Positions 36,936 to 51,819 of a stretch of DNA of 64,000 nt are shown piece by piece (position 1 is the stretch's first letter; each line of letters begins with the position of its first letter). The notes under the pieces were generated by a model. It did no database searches. It saw only the letters and a list, made by a program, of their open reading frames with translations, and was not told the DNA's origin. Made by a program: the position numbers and the translations under genes. The DNA comes from Lagopus muta (taxonomy: Eukaryota > Chordata > Aves > Galliformes > Phasianidae). The stretch covers positions 26,538,933-26,602,932 of the forward strand of contig NC_064439.1 of assembly GCF_023343835.1 (NCBI RefSeq). The letters run 5' to 3'.

Positions 36936-39900
36936 GGAGGCTCGCTGCAGTTGTGAGCTGGGGGGCATGCAGGAAGGGAGTATTTGAAACTGTTGGACCT
37001 CACTAGTTGTTCAAGATATATTGAAAACTAAGGGAAACATATACTTCTAGGCTGCCTAATTGGTTGTAAATCTTTATTTCATGCACTGAAGTTTTCCTAT
37101 TACTGAATGAAACAATGCCCTATTTAAGAAAGCCACCTAATCACTCATTCATCTCTGGTCAAGTTGACAGAGGGTAGGCCTGGGGGTGTAGGGACACTGG
37201 CTGGCATACCAGCTGCCGTGTCTGGGGCTGCTTCCAAGAACAGCAGGAGTCTGGTTCAGGCAAGGTGAATGCATGAAGCCTGGTGCTATGAGGTGGTCCA
37301 TAACAGCCACTAGCCGTGCAGCCCTGGCACTTATGTTCTGTAACCATTTTATGAATGATAAACAAAAATAATTTCTTTCAGACTGCAGCATTTCCATCTC
37401 TTTCTGTGCCAATGTCATTTGCCCTGAAAGCTTTGGCAGGCTTTGATGTTGGAGATCTCTATGTTGGCTGTCATAGGGATGAGTTTGTGGGTCAAGAGGG
37501 TCAGGAAAGTGTGTTCACCTCTGACTCGTTTAGCTAAAAGCAGTCTTTTAGTAAGGCTGGTCTAATGTGGATGTAGATATGAGAAGGAAAAATTCTAAAT
37601 ATATTCTTGTTTCTAACATTAGCTGAACTCTATGACCTTCTAATTATTGGATATTGCTGTGTGTGGGCCACTGGTGTTTCTTGGCGCTGGTTTCATGGTG
37701 ATCTCCAAGATGCAGTCTTCAGACAGCCAGTATAAGGTCTCCGCAGATTTAAATGGTAATACTGAATTTATATATCCATCGTGTATATTTTATCTGGGCA
37801 TCTGAGGTGCTTCTGTAGGTCAACATGTTTTCTCAAAGAGAATTTTGATTTTTTGGGAAACATAAATTCATGTAACAATGTCCCTGCAAACAGTTTATCC
37901 CTGTTTTGTCCTTGTTATATCATAATTGGCATAAGTTAAATGACAATCTACGGACTATTACTATTTCCATTGAATTACACCTAATGAATTTCTATTTGAA
38001 TTGGGGATTTATATATATATATATATGTTTTTTTTTAATCAAAATTTATTTTGCGTAGGAACTGAATTATGCTAACCTTGGGACTACTGGCCTCCCTCAT
38101 TTTAATTAGCTCAGAAAATTGACTTGTACATTTAAAGCCTCTGTAATTCAGCTGTAATCACACATGTTAGGCTGGAGATAAAGAAGTCTCTCAGACTGTG
38201 GCACACTGATGCTTTCTGACAGATCTCCTATTGCCGCATCAATACGCTTCCCTCACATGGTGCTGCAATAGGACTGGCAGGGACAGAAGTATGGTGCAGC
38301 AGCTGCATTTCTGCCACTGTCTCGTGTAACTCATTTATATACAGCATTTCCTTATGTCCTGCTCTTGCTGTAATCACGACAGGAGATGTTGGAAAAGAGT
38401 CTGTACAAAGACTCAGCTGCATGCTGCAGCTTGAAAACAAATACTTCAACCTGGGTAATTTACCTGTAAAGCCCTAGAGTGAATGCTGGAGGCCAGGGCT
38501 GCAGTTTGGTGCCCCTACCCACTGAGAGCTTAGGGCATTTTATTCCTGCTAAAGAGCCATGGTGAAACAGAAAAGAAAGAGTGCAGCAGTAATTTCAATT
38601 CTGATTTTCTTGTGATGTGTGTTCAGAAGCAGGATGTTAGGAAATCATATTGTTTCAATGATAATACATTTGAGAGTTTAAAAATGAAAGTTCAATATAC
38701 TGTATTGTCTGACTCCATGAGCTGCAGCTTCAGAGAAAACAAAAAATATTTCCATAGCTGCAAATAATAATTGATTTTATATTCATCAGTAAATAAATAT
38801 TCATAAAGCCTATCGTCTCTACCTGATTGTTGTTTGCATTTGACTATAGCTGTTAAGCAAAAGTAGTAAAAAATATTTGGTTTTACGTTTGAATTCAATT
38901 GCAGTGACTGTTTGGCCTTCCAGAGCAAGCATGTGAAAGTTTTCTAACAGAGATCTTGAGTTTAAATAATGTATCACCTTTCATTTGGAGTAGTCAGTGA
39001 CAAAAACGTCTGGTAATTCCTTGGGAAAGGTAGCCCAATTTTGCATGGTACAGTGAGGAAAGTATCTCACGGTGGCTTCAGACCTTGGGATTCAGTGGGT
39101 CTCCTGCTCTGTCTGCTTCTCTTGGCTGTAATGAATCAGTCTGCACAGGATGTGGCTGCTAGCAGATGATAATGCAAAGTGAAGGGCTGGGCCATGAAAA
39201 GCCCCAGGGTGGCTCAGCACGGTGCTGAGTTCTCACGAAGAGCTGATTGCTTTCCAAAAATAAGAACAGGAACTAGGGCAGATAATCCATGTAAAATGCA
39301 CTTCCCACCTTATACATTCACAACAATTTATTATTTTCAGCATTGTGGAGCTTAATGTGTTGATTACATACATAATCTCTGTAGGCACACACACACCTAC
39401 ACGCACTTCTTGTATCCTTGCAGGCCCCATTTGCAAAAATTTCTCTAGGATTCTGTTCTGTGGGTGTAACTCCGGAATATATAAACAGATCCATGTTTTC
39501 ACATCACTTGAACCCAAACCTGACTGCAAACATGACAGCACTAGAAATACAATGGTTTGGAACTTTCTGCTCTGTTTTAAACCCTTCAGTTTACTAGGAC
39601 AAGGCAATCTGGGCTGTTCACACAACTTGCTATTGTGGCAGCGTTACCACTGCTCGGAGTTCAGGTTGTGTCAGCATTTCTTCTACAATCATAAATCCTT
39701 GTTTCAAGAGCTTAATAATCCAATTAGTCTTGAAATTTCACACTTGTCTGAAACTTGGCACTGAATATTAATTTGGCCTTTTACCACATTAAATAAAAAT
39801 ACGTATTAGAAGTGAATGTAAATAAATGAAAAATAGGCTCACTGTGTTTCACTGCCTTTTTCCCTTTCAGTGTTAATTTTGTTTATTGAAATGAAATGGC

Positions 39901-42900
39901 ATGAACTTACTGTTCCAAGTGGAAGCCTTTGTAAATTCTTCTTAAGTTAAAAACTGCAGTCATTAGCATTTGCAAATCAGCTTTCATGAGCTTGTAGATC
40001 TCATGCGCAGCAAGTCGAGTTCTCTATCAGTGTCAGCACAGCAATATATAGGAAGTAGCAGTTGTGGGAGAGGACATACGCAAAGAATAGAAGCATGGAT
40101 ATGATTATCCTTAGCTGCTTTCATATGTAATTTCAAATCCTGTGATTATGCAAGTACATTTTCTAGGCAGTGATGATATATAATGTAAATCAAATGCAGG
40201 GTTTCTTCTGTCCTGTTGAAAAGCCTGTGTTTGTAAAATTTCCAAGCTGCAGGATATTTTTTTTGTTTGTTTGTTTTAAATGAACAAATAAATAGAAATC
40301 TTTGGAGAAGGCTCTGATGCGAGTCTTTCAATTTTTGCTCACCCCTTCTCTATAACTCTGAGATTATCCTGGGGGTCACTAAGGGTATGACTTGTCTGTG
40401 CACAATATCTTTTTGCATATAAATGCTTGTGTGGTTTTTTTTTGTTTGTTTGTTTTTGTTCTGTTTTGTTTTTGTTTTCAGAAAGGTAGCAGTAACACAA
40501 AGATCCTGTATTAATGGTTGCTCTGCTCTGACTTAAATCAAAAATAAGTCTTTTTCCTTGTGCATTCATTTATCCTCTGCACAGAACATGCAGAATCTGC
40601 CAGTTTGAAGCCACAATGCTTTATCCTCCTTTTGCACTCAGTGGAGCCAAGCATACATCCCTGCATAAAGCAGATCTTGCACATCAGGAGAACCAGTGCA
40701 CTCAACTCTGGATGTGCTCTCCACTCTTACTTCACCCAGCCCATTCTGAACAGAACAGAAACAATATATTTTTTTCTTTCTTCCCTTTCAAATGACCTTC
40801 CAACTGAAAGCATGAGTAGCTATAGCAATCTATTGTGTGTCAGAAAATGCATACTCACTTTGAGAGCTTTGGGTTGAGCTTAGCGTACCTTTCCACTCCA
40901 CAGGGCTTTTCATTTACTTCCCAAAGGAAAGCTTTCCTTATGCCTAGTGCTTTTCTATTAGCAGCACCATGCTTTTTTGAATGTAACACAGGCACAACAA
41001 TCAGGACTTGTTTTATCCAGCATTCCGTCTCTAAAAATTAGGTATTCATGTCTGATCTGTGCACCTCTAGATATTTTTCTTGTCTATAGAAAGACAGGTG
41101 TTTGTTTAGGGCATACTTTATCCTAATTCAGGCACAGGATCTAAGGTAGGTCAGAAAAACCACCGTATGAGTGAGTCTATCTGCCATACAGAGGCATAAG
41201 CTGATTAACTCAAACATAGACACCTGTCTTTTACACCAACTGTTTATACTTATATCCTAAACAATAGCCCCTAATCTGTGGGAGCTACCTTGATGCAAAA
41301 CGCAGGTGTCTGCCATTTGAAATCTGTGTCAATCTGCAGCAGCTGAGAGCCTACTGCAGTCCTTCTTAACAAATTAACCATAGCCCTTCTGCATGCTATG
41401 AAATCATAGTCCTCTTTTCATAAGAAGAAAATGTAAGGACTGATATGTTAAGTAATATCTATACATTGAGAAAAACGAAAGTGAGAGCTGTTATTGAACA
41501 CAATGTGCATACCACATTTCAAAGTCCAGATATTCTCACTAGAGAAATCAGTAAACCAAATTACTTTCTCTTAGGACGTTTTATGGCTCCAATCAAGCTT
41601 CTTGTATATGCAAAGGTAACTTTCAATTGCATTCAGTGGGAGTGAGATAAGGCTGTAGAATTGTGCAACAAACCTGCTAACTATAATAGCTTTTAGATAG
41701 TAAAGTGGGTTTTTCTTTTGTTTCTTCTTTTTTCTTTTTCTTTTTTTTTTAAATGCAAGTAGATCCTGACCTACCACCTGATGCTATAATTTGGTCTAGC
41801 AACATCTGTGTCAGTTTCTGTAGGTGCTGGGGGTTGCAATCAGTCATGTGACCATCAAAAGTCTATGAGCAATCACAGTCTAGTTGTTAAGAGAGTGGAA
41901 GAGGCTTGCCAAAAGGAAGTTCCCTGTGTGGTGGTATTGTGGAGGTGGCCTGGATAGAGAAGCAAGATGTGAACAAGGAATAATGTGAGCAGAGATTGTG
42001 AACTGGCTGATGGCCTTCAGTTTTCCTTCTGTCTAACAAGGTATGATTAAGTGACACGTGTTTTCTCTGAGGTATTTCTACTTTATGAGAATGCAACGTG
42101 AGAAGGGGTTTTGCTTGTGCTTATGTTGTGAAAAAGGTAAGGATTTAAAGTCTCCTTAAGCATCTAACATGGTCAAACTTTTTGTTGGCTGAAGAAATTA
42201 AAAGCCATCGTAGGCAATGCCCTGAAATTGCATATTAGTGATTTCCTTAGGAAATGAAGCTAAAATGGTGGGAGGAGTAGGTGAGGAAGGAAGAGGCCTA
42301 GAAAGCAGAGATCTGGGATATGGCTCTAAGAGCTTTGGAATTTTTGTGAATGAGTAAATTGGGCATATTGCGTATGTTTGTAGTCTGGGAAAAGTGCTAG
42401 ACTTCACTTAGCCTCATATTAAGAAGGAAGTTGGTATGCTGAACAACTGAGAGATCTGCATTCCTGAAATCACCATATCCTCCTGTGAAAGCAAAGGTGT
42501 AACTTCTGAAGTTTTTCTCTCTGTAATATGAGACCAGCTGCTATGATTTCCTATCAGTTATCTGTGGTGAGAAAATAACTGTATATGTACCCTAAAGGAG
42601 ATGTTATCTGCTTCCCTAAACACTCTGTTGACTCTCTGTCTTGTGTGAATTAATCCTTGATTGCAAAGACATCCAGGCTGGCACTGAAACATTTGCTGAA
42701 AAGCTGTGTATTGCCTGGTTGCTTGCTTTCTCTCTTCTGCTATGGGTATCTGTAGAAGGTGTTTATCTATTGTTTCGCAGCGAATTAATAATATATGACA
42801 TGGCACAACTGCTTAGCAATGTTGATTTTGTTACGATTCAATGAGTTTTCAGTCCTCTGAAGGAAGACAAGAAATGCTATAGGAGCTTGTTCCTACAGAG

Positions 42901-43854
42901 GACTAAAACACCACTATCTTGGGGAGAAATACTTGGAATTTCTCGTTTCTGTGATGGAAATCTCGTGAACACTCATCTTGCTTTCAGTATGCAAAGTGGT
43001 CTTGTTCACTGAGCCTTTGATACTTGAGCTTGCTGTGACTGTTACAAGCTGAAGTGTGGGGATATGCGAACAAAAGAATAATTTAAAAAAAAGTGCCTTA
43101 CTGGAAAATACTACAATGTTTTAAAAAATTATTTTGAAAAAATGCTACTGAAAAAGGTGGTAAATGTCAGTTGGTAGGTGCTGGGCTACATTTACTTAAA
43201 GAAAATTTTAATCTGTCTGCTAGGCTGTGCTCTGCTCTCTAATAAGCTAACTTCAGTAAATGAGTGACTCTGGGTTTTGTTAGCAACTAGTGGTACCACA
43301 TAGCAGGGTACAAGTGGATTACTTGTTTCTTGTGCAAGGTGAATTACTGAGGTATGTCTTCCATTGGACTGCACCACTTGGTGGTTTCCAGTAGCAAAGT
43401 TCCTACAGCAGGTGGTGGGTTTGCAGTCATTTGTTGCATTTCTGTGATTGGTCAGCAGCACTGCTTTGAGATAATCCCCCTGGAGGCCAGGACTGTGTTA
43501 GAACTGCTGTTTGGGTGCCTGAGGAGAAATGCTATCCTCATCACTCTTCTGTCTGAGCAGCCAGGGGCCGTCTCTGAGGACTTGAAAATGTTTTACTCTT
43601 CTGATAAAACCTCTCCTGATGAAAGAGATTCTAGTGATTTTGACATGGGCCTTCGCGTTAAGGGAAGAAAAAAGCAGAGTGAGGTTTCTGTCCTTCAAGG
43701 ATTGGTGGTTTTGGAGGTGAATGTGACGAGTCACAGGTGTTGATACTTTGCTTTTTGTGTGCACCCTAGTGCTGAGTGTCAGTTCTGTGATACAATCCAT
43801 CTCCTGATGGACTGGGTGTGGAAAAGTTGAGTTAATGGAGTTAAATCCAGCTGG
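36936..43854. other. Intergenic, no gene recognised
   Basis: Mixed sequence with AT runs (38011-38026), T/TTTG-rich stretches (about 40255-40277 and 40434-40482) and a T/C-rich run (about 41706-41751). Open frames of 100-140 codons near 39233-39764 (both strands) and 43354-43743 (+) show no family motif and overlap one another or a neighbouring repeat. Confidence 0.65.
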
Positions 43855-44090
43855 TGAACAGTCATGAGTGATGTTCCTCAGCTGTTGATATTGGGGCCAG
43901 CTCTGTTTAATACCTTTACTGATGACCTGGATGAGGGGATTGTGTGCACCCTCAGTAAGTTTAACATGACATCATGTTAGGGGGAAATACTGATCTTCCT
44001 AAGGGTGGGAAGACCCCACAGACGGGTCTGTGCAGGCTGGATCACTGGGCTAAAGTCAATTACGTGAACTTAAACAAGACCTGTTCTTGT
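43855..44090 (+). mobile_element. CR1 LINE reverse-transcriptase fragment, plus strand
   Basis: The plus strand reads [20 protein letters not shown] followed by [11 protein letters not shown], which matches the C-terminal reverse-transcriptase segment of CR1 (LGPVLFN-type and ND-L motifs, CTLSKFADDT). After SKF the frame decays, with missing bases where the family's ADD motif and following helix should be. A dead, internal CR1 piece lacking the 3' tail. Confidence 0.85.
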
Positions 44091-47000
44091 TACGGTAAGA
44101 TCCTTCGTTGTCTATTAGGCTTTCTTTTGGCTTACAGTTGTTTAAAAACTGTTCTTTCCACCTTAATTCTTTCACTATGATGGAGTGAAAGGAGATCAAT
44201 GGGATACACTTTATTCCAGGAGAACGCATTAGGCAATCCTGTAGTCAAATTTTACAGTTTTATTTGAGAATGTATTAGAATTTCCTTTTTTTTTATTTAA
44301 TCCCTAAGAATAAGTTGTTTCTTACTTCTTATTTGGGTCTTTGGATTATAATGTATCAAAGCTGTTCTACAGTATTAAGTATTAATGGAATTTCTTTGAA
44401 AGTGCAATCTTGGACTTAGATTCGTAAGATGAGGTAGAAGGTATATAGAAGGTATATTCTTATGTTTAGATGATAATGTTTAACTTTTTTTTGCTGTAGC
44501 TTCGTAGCATGAAGTATTTGGTTTAAAAAAAAAAAGTCACCTTACATCCTATAGTTGTGTTGGTACAATTGCTTGTACAGATGTATTAAAAACCTTTCAC
44601 TGAATTTATCTGGTTTCAGTAAAATTTCCAGATTATCCTCTCCTCCCCCTTGCTCCCACAGTATGTCAGTTCAGACTGCAGCTGTCTCTTTGTATGCCAG
44701 CTCAACTGCAGGATGCCATGCACAGATTCAAGTGGTGCTGAATGGTGGCAGTATCTTAAACTAATACTACTACTGAAAGAACTCTAATATTTGAAGCTGG
44801 AGCTATGAACTTGCCAAAAAAAAAAATAAATGCACAAAGCATACAACTCAATAGAAGATAGTTTTGATTTATTTTGAAATACTGACAAAGAAAAATTAGA
44901 AACTCCGTAAGGATTCCTAGACAGGTGTCATCAGTTCTGAAATATAGAGCTGAAATTACTTGAAGGAGAAGCAGGAGCTGAGGTTCACCTCTCAGGAATA
45001 TCTGCCTTAATCTATAAAAGTTTCCCATAGTTAGTTTCAATGTCTTGTAACATATACTTGCTACTATTACATCAGTGTACTGATAGCATATTATTTCAAC
45101 CTCAAAGCAAGGTGTTTATGTTTTTTGGAAATTCTTGGTTTTCTAAGTGTGTAGCTGCTATAATTCTTCACATGGTGATTCAATCTGATCCATCAGTCTA
45201 TCCACAATCTTGTTTCCGCAGAACTAATGGAGAGTTTTGTGTGCTATAATGTTAAAAGCTCACAGTAAGTTTTAGAACAATTATCTGGACAGTAAAAAGA
45301 GGGACAGTGGAGTGTGGAAAAACCTTTTTACATATGACAATTTCTGGGGGTACCAGGAAGCATGAAATCAATTAGAAGTGATGACTCTTTGAGTTAGAAA
45401 ATATGACAAGTTATGTGTTCCTTCTCTCTCCCTCACCCCCCTCATCTCGTAAGCACAAAAGGATGAGAAAAGTTAATCTCTCTGTTTTATTTGCTCTCTG
45501 AAGGTTGGCAGATAAAACCTGGAGATCTTGTACTGGCTGAGGACAGGAATTAATTGCTCCTTGAATGTCATTGTCCACTGACAACTCTTTGGTTAACACA
45601 ATCTTCACCTGGAGAATCTTAGATGGGTATGAGAGCTCATGATGACAATAAGGCATACGTCACTCTTACTTCCAGCTTTATCATGTTTTTGAATCAAATA
45701 TTTAAATGAGCCATTAGTTGCTTGGTTCAAATTATGTTTATTCTCCTTTCAGGAGGAGGTGAGCTGTAGCTTCTAATGAGATAAAAATAAATTCTTTAAA
45801 GTCTTGGTAATGGCTGTCAGTCTGTCTTACTCTTAGTTTGGTAATTAGGTTACCTAATAACATTAAGGAGCAGGGTGCAATTGGTTTTTCCTAGCAGCCT
45901 TGCTGTTTCCTCCATCTTTCTGGCTGGAGGAGGGGCAGCAGGAGGTGCTTGCTGGGCTGTGTATAAACTCCTGGCCATAAGGGCACCATTTTCTGCAAGG
46001 TGTCTTGAGTTCAAGTGCCTTCCCTACAGCAGGAGGAGATGCTCTAGCCAAGAGAGCTGTCTGCTGGGTCACCTCTAACCCATGGGAACTATGAGTCATC
46101 ATCAGTCTGGCCTTTACTGCTCTGGTGACTACATAAACTGGAACTTAGGCAGAGGAGCTCCCTTTTTCATGGTAAACTATTGTCTCACTTCCTGTGTGTG
46201 GATTTATTAGGGTTCAAAAGGGATGTGGGTGTGTGTATTTAAGGAAGCTTCAGCCTCTTTCACTCCTTTATAAATTAACGCTGTTACCACAGCACTGGCA
46301 GTTTGCGCTGTCCTTGTGGGGTGCTGCAAGTTCCCTGACTTCCCTGGTGGTTCTCTTAGCCAAGGGGACTGCCTGTGGTACACACCATCCTTTCTTATCC
46401 CCTCAGCAAGACCCCTGACTTGGGGCATGTACCCTTGCATCCCATGGTGCTGGAAGCTACTTATTGTTTCATTTGCTCAGCTTGCTCTGAAAACCTTGAT
46501 TTAGACATGGAAAACAAAATCATGTTTTCATTCAAAATGAAAACAATTGCAACTTGTACTTCCTACCCCCTCATAGCCTTTTGTCCTGTCTGGCTTGTTG
46601 TATATTTACCTAGACAAAAATAGATAATGCAACAAAATGTCACAGTTTATCTAAAGCGAGAACAGTCTTAGTTGAAGCATGAGACCTGATTTTAAATCTG
46701 ACCGGTTGTATCATGACTTCTTTCACTTTATTTCACTATCCAAAAAAGATCCTGACATGACTGAAAACAACCCTGCTGTGACTTAAAATATAATGATAAA
46801 AGCTTTTGTAATTCTCTTTATTATCTTAATTGCCTGTCTTATGATATACAGGCAAATATCTTACAGTTCAGTTGAGCTATGTTCTGCTTTGTCTGCTATC
46901 ATATTAGGTAATTGTTTTTCTGTCACCCTTTGTAAATCAAGACTTTATTTTCAATGGATTTGATTAATAGATGCCATGATCTTGCTGCTCACACTTGCAA

Positions 47001-49428
47001 CGTGTCTTAAGCAAATCAGCAGAAGACTTTGTCATCTCTGTGTACATCACCACAAAGAACAGAAATTACAAGTATCTGTTAATTCTTTAGTAACTACTTG
47101 GTATAAAGAGATGTTCACATGCACTTTGTAAAGCAGGACCACTTTCTCCAGAGCACTAAACTTCTGAAAGCAAAATCTATTAACAGTAGTGAAATGCTTA
47201 TTAACTGCTGCAAATGGAATTTCTAGAAACATTCCTGTTGCCGACAATTATATTCAGGTTTATCAGGATTATATGCTCTTCTAGTGTTTACCCAGCCCAC
47301 ACTAAAAAGACGCAGTACGTGCTTTAGGGTTCACATACTGCTTTTCTAGCCTTGAAATTAGTGGGAGGGCCTTGAGGAAAAGCAAGGATAGCTGAAGGAA
47401 GGAACAAAGGCCATGGCTGTGTAGTTTACGTCACTTAATTAAGTAAACAAGGTAGTTCAGCTAAGCTTTCTGACCGTAGTTGTGAGGATATCTGCCTCTT
47501 GTACCATGCCAAGCCACTCTGCTTGTTCTGCTTGTCATCTTGCCAGAAAAACAATGTGTAAATTATGACGTGGGCATAAGATCAAATATAAAGAATCAGT
47601 ATTGCCTTTGGGGATATTTCCCATATTCCTTCTCGTGGGAGACTTACCTGCTTTCTGTACCCAGCCGTTACTCCATTGCATTCAATCTCTTAGTATGTTA
47701 TATCCCTGTCCTTCTTGTAGTCTCTTCTATAGCAACCATTCAGTGATAAGGAATATTAAACAGCCAGATCCAACAAGAATCTAGTTCTTTCTGTTTCTAT
47801 TGTTTCTCACGTGCAAGGCTTGGTGTTTCTGTCTTTGAAATTCTATCTGACTAAACACTGGTGCAAAATGGCGTCTTAGCGTTGTTGTTACATGTACCAG
47901 TGTTGTAGACTTGATCACAACAGAGCAGGGGTTTCTGCTAGTGTAATTATGCTGGTGAGTGAAGTTAGAGCACTATACCACAACAAATGCTTCAGTTCAT
48001 AACTTGAAGCTGCAGATAAGGAAGAGCCTTCCAGTTTAACTAGTCTATCCTGAGTGTGTCTGTGATTTTTAGTTGGTCTTTCTCATCATGCCTGTTCTGA
48101 ATCAGATCATATAAACTAATAGTGGTAAACAGTTTTAAAAAAATTAATTTCAAAGGAAAGATTGTCACTTCTCCTTGAAACAAATATCTACAAATCTCTT
48201 TCTAACGTTTGTGTAGGTGTGTAGAACCAATGGTGCATCTGTAAGAATGGCCTCTTGTGCGTACTGATGAGTCCTCTTGTCACTGCCTAAGAAGCTGGCT
48301 CTTTCTTTTCCAACATTCTCAACTTGTCATGTGTTGTGATGCCTGTAGAGATGTAGTACTATCAGTTGTCAGTGCCTTGGTGTTACTGCTCCACTGTGTC
48401 TACTTGCTTCCTGGGATGGATACAATGGACTTCAGCCTTGTATCCAAGTCTTATTTACTGACCAGATCTTTTATTACTCACTGGAATGTTCTTTGGATGG
48501 CTGAGGCACACCTGAATAAAAGACCTGGCACACCTGGCCACCTCCTCTACATGCATGCCAGGGCGTAGTAAAGGCAAGGCTGTTTCTGCAACACCAAAGG
48601 ATGGGCTCAGGCAGGTATGATGGCCCAAATGGAAGATCAGTTACTGCAGGAAGGCACATGGGGACAGATCCAAGTTTGCATTGGAGAAAGGTGATGCAGC
48701 TGGTCTCTAGAAAAGCTGTGGACTTAACACTGTTCCTCAGTACATTTAAATTAGTTAATTTGGGTTAATGTTTCCTTTAGATAAACAGTATATGCATATT
48801 TTCTCTTTGCTTGAATTTTGAGGCTGCCCTTTTTTGTACATCTCCAGTAGACTCTGGACTGATGCCTTGGACTCCTACCTGCTCTGCCTCATGCAAATGA
48901 CTACTAATACTGTCCAGCACTGTTTGCACAGTCAGTTTTAAGTTAAGGAAATGATCCTACAGCTGTTTAGCTGGCTAAACCTGACAGTAAGATTACATGC
49001 ATCAGCATTTCTTGCTTAATGAGTACCAAAGTGAGTTACTGAAATTATCAGTCATGCTGCCTGATGCCACCTTAGCTAATGTGACCGCTTCTTTTTGGAT
49101 GCAATCCGAGCACTTTGCGCCGGCACTTGCCTGATTATATGTTTTTTTTTTCCTTAACTGTGATGAGGAACAATTATGTATTATGCTAACAAAGTTCTAC
49201 AAAGAAGTTATTAATCTTGAAAATTATATTTATATATTCATGAATAGTTTCAATTTAGTTAAGACCATTTAAAAGTAAGTGCTTAAATTTATTGCATTGG
49301 AAGATATGTTCTTGCAGCTAACTTGATGTTATTACGAACAAATTTTGCATGCGTGGAGGCTTTTGAAGAATGGTTTTTAAAAGCCAGTTAAGTGTCTGAA
49401 ATACCTTCATATGCAGCCGAACAATAAT

Positions 49429-49466
<38 letters not shown>

Positions 49467-51480
49467 ATTAAACTATTTGCATTCTTGCTTCTGCTAAGGA
49501 AAACAAAATGAAATATACTGAAGAAGCCAAAACTTAAATTCTGTGTCTCATTCAATATGTTCAGCCCAAAATAAAACTGGTCTCTTAATTCTTTGCATAT
49601 GCATAGATCAAGCTTCAAGTTTAAAAGGAAAGCAGGGAAATGAGTACAAAAAATAGGAGACTTTCCACTGACTTCAGTGGGTGCCAACTCAATTTCTTGT
49701 TCCTTCTTAACTGATGTGAGAGAATCTATCTGCTAAGGAGGACCAGATCCTATCATCTTCCTTTGCATCTGTGCAAAGTATCTGAGGCTTGCTACAGCAC
49801 GAGAAGAACTAAGTAATCTCACTGAAGCCTGCTGGCTATCACCTTGTTAAGTAAATGCTGCTTATCACATAAGGTTCTCGAGGCTATTATCCAAGCTTGT
49901 TTAGTACTGGGAATACCAATAAGCAGCCGTAGTTGACAAAAATGCAGATAGTTAAGCCAAAGAACTCAGGTTAATGAAGGCAACAGCTAGCTTTCCTTGG
50001 AAAGGATTTTTGACTCTGAAATCTTAGCCCTGTTGTCTGCTGACTAAATTGCTTTATTTTCCTAAGTTAGTTATCTTTCCTTTTATTATTATTATTTTTT
50101 TAAAGAGAGAAGAATTCTATTTTTAGAATGTGAGATATTATCATCTTGCAGCTTTGTGTTACACTGCTGTAGATTGATAGTCAGAATTGGGGCAGTAGCT
50201 GAATTACTCTTACATATGAGAAAGAAGACGATGTTAGAATTTGAAGTAGAAACAGTGTGGTGTGGATGTGAAATCTGCTGCCTAATTGGTCTAATTTGCA
50301 CACTGATATGCTGTTTTTTATGCACAGTGGGTGTTCACACAAAGGGCTGTGCAAACATAGACCAAATGTCCGTACTCAGCCTTGTAATGTAAATGAGATG
50401 GGTAGAAAAGACCAATACGGGATGAATGAAAGTAGAAGAAAATTAAGAGTGGGATCAGATGCTGCTGCGTTATGTAGCCCTGTGCAAGGCCAGCTTCCTT
50501 CAGAACAGTGAAGCAACCATAGCTTACTGGTAATAAAAGAAGATGAAGGATTGCTTCTGACTGCTGAAATTTCTTATTGATGTCATCTAAATCAGAAAAA
50601 CTCCCATGGGCATACTGTTTTGTGTGGGTTTTTTTTTTGTTTGTTTGTTTGTTTTTTGTTGCACTGAATTTTTATTTATTTCATGCCACAAGCTTTAAGT
50701 GTCCTAGAAAACCATGCTGCAGTTTCTTTTATTCTTTGTCCCTTGATGATTAGAATGGGTGAATAAATTTCAGAGGAAGTACTGAAGGAAAAAAAAAAAA
50801 AATAGAGGACAATTCTCGCTGTCAGCAACTTTAGTGTACAGGTAACTTTGGAGAGAGTTGTTTGAAGGCACTGAAAATTTGTGCAGTTGCAATGGTTCTG
50901 CTCTGTCCCCTGGGAAATATATATCAGTGTCTTGAAGCAATGACAAACAAAAGCACCTGCCTTATACCATAGCAACTGTTAGTAGTGCTGCAGTGGGAAG
51001 GTTATAGGTGAACAGAACTCTATGGTCTCTTTCTGTCTTAGCAGAACGGGACTGATTGAAAGCAGAACACCTCTTCCCTCCAAACTTCATAGTTGAGGAT
51101 TTGTTTGACTGACTGTCTTGCACTTAAATGGTTCTGAGTTCATCTTCAGAAAGTTCATGTGAATCTGTAAGGCAGAAAAGCTGAAAGTTCAAGCTGTTCT
51201 GCACTATGCATAGTTTAAGAAGTACACTTGGCAATTTATGATGTATCTGCAGGTTCTGCTCGGAATCTTCAAGAGATTGGAATTTTGTTTTAAAAAATAA
51301 ATGGAAAGTAGGGGAAAGTGAGTGCAATCTTACTGCATGTTACTTCTCTCCTCCTTTTAGATAAAAGATAGCTTATATGTGGTTGTATTTCAATATCATC
51401 TTGCCTTCTGAATAAGAACAGCCTGGATCTTGACACTCAAGATCATAAAATCACATTTTTTCAGGTTGCCTGGTTGTTCA
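44091..51480. other. Intergenic, no gene recognised
   Basis: AT-rich with a 32-base A-run at 49433-49464 and a TTTG-rich run at about 50628-50662. The GC-richer interval 45870-46440 has short open frames on both strands without domains. No RNA gene or interspersed repeat recognised. Confidence 0.65.
49433..49464. repeat. Poly(A) run, 32 bases
   Basis: Uninterrupted A homopolymer. Upstream sequence shows no AATAAA close enough, and no parent gene was recognised, so it is not called a retrocopy. Confidence 0.9.
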
Positions 51481-51819
51481 GAGCCTTGCTCAGAGTCAAA
51501 CTTGTTATTTACAAAGGCTTAATTTCTACCACCTCCACAGCTAGCTTAGTATAGTGTTTGGCCGTGTTTATTTTGCCCTTCTTCCTAATTTGATCTGAAT
51601 TTCTGTCGCTGAACCTTGTGCCTGTCAACTCTCGTCCTCCCTTTCTGTACCTCTGATACACTTTTTCTTTATAACCAGCCATTAAAATATGGGGCAACAA
51701 TTCCATCCCCCACTCAGCCTAATCTTCAGATTAAAACTAACAGCGCATTTTTTGGCCTCTCATTGTAAGCTAGGCCCCAGGGTCAACCCTGAGGATTGCT
51801 GCTTGTAACTGGCTGCCAA

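Noticed and set aside
39233..39764. 130- and 139-codon frames on opposite strands
   Set aside because: They overlap each other, show no known motif and have no promoter, splice or poly(A) context.
43354..43743. 129-codon plus-strand frame
   Set aside because: No family resemblance; it sits next to a CR1 fragment and lacks gene context.
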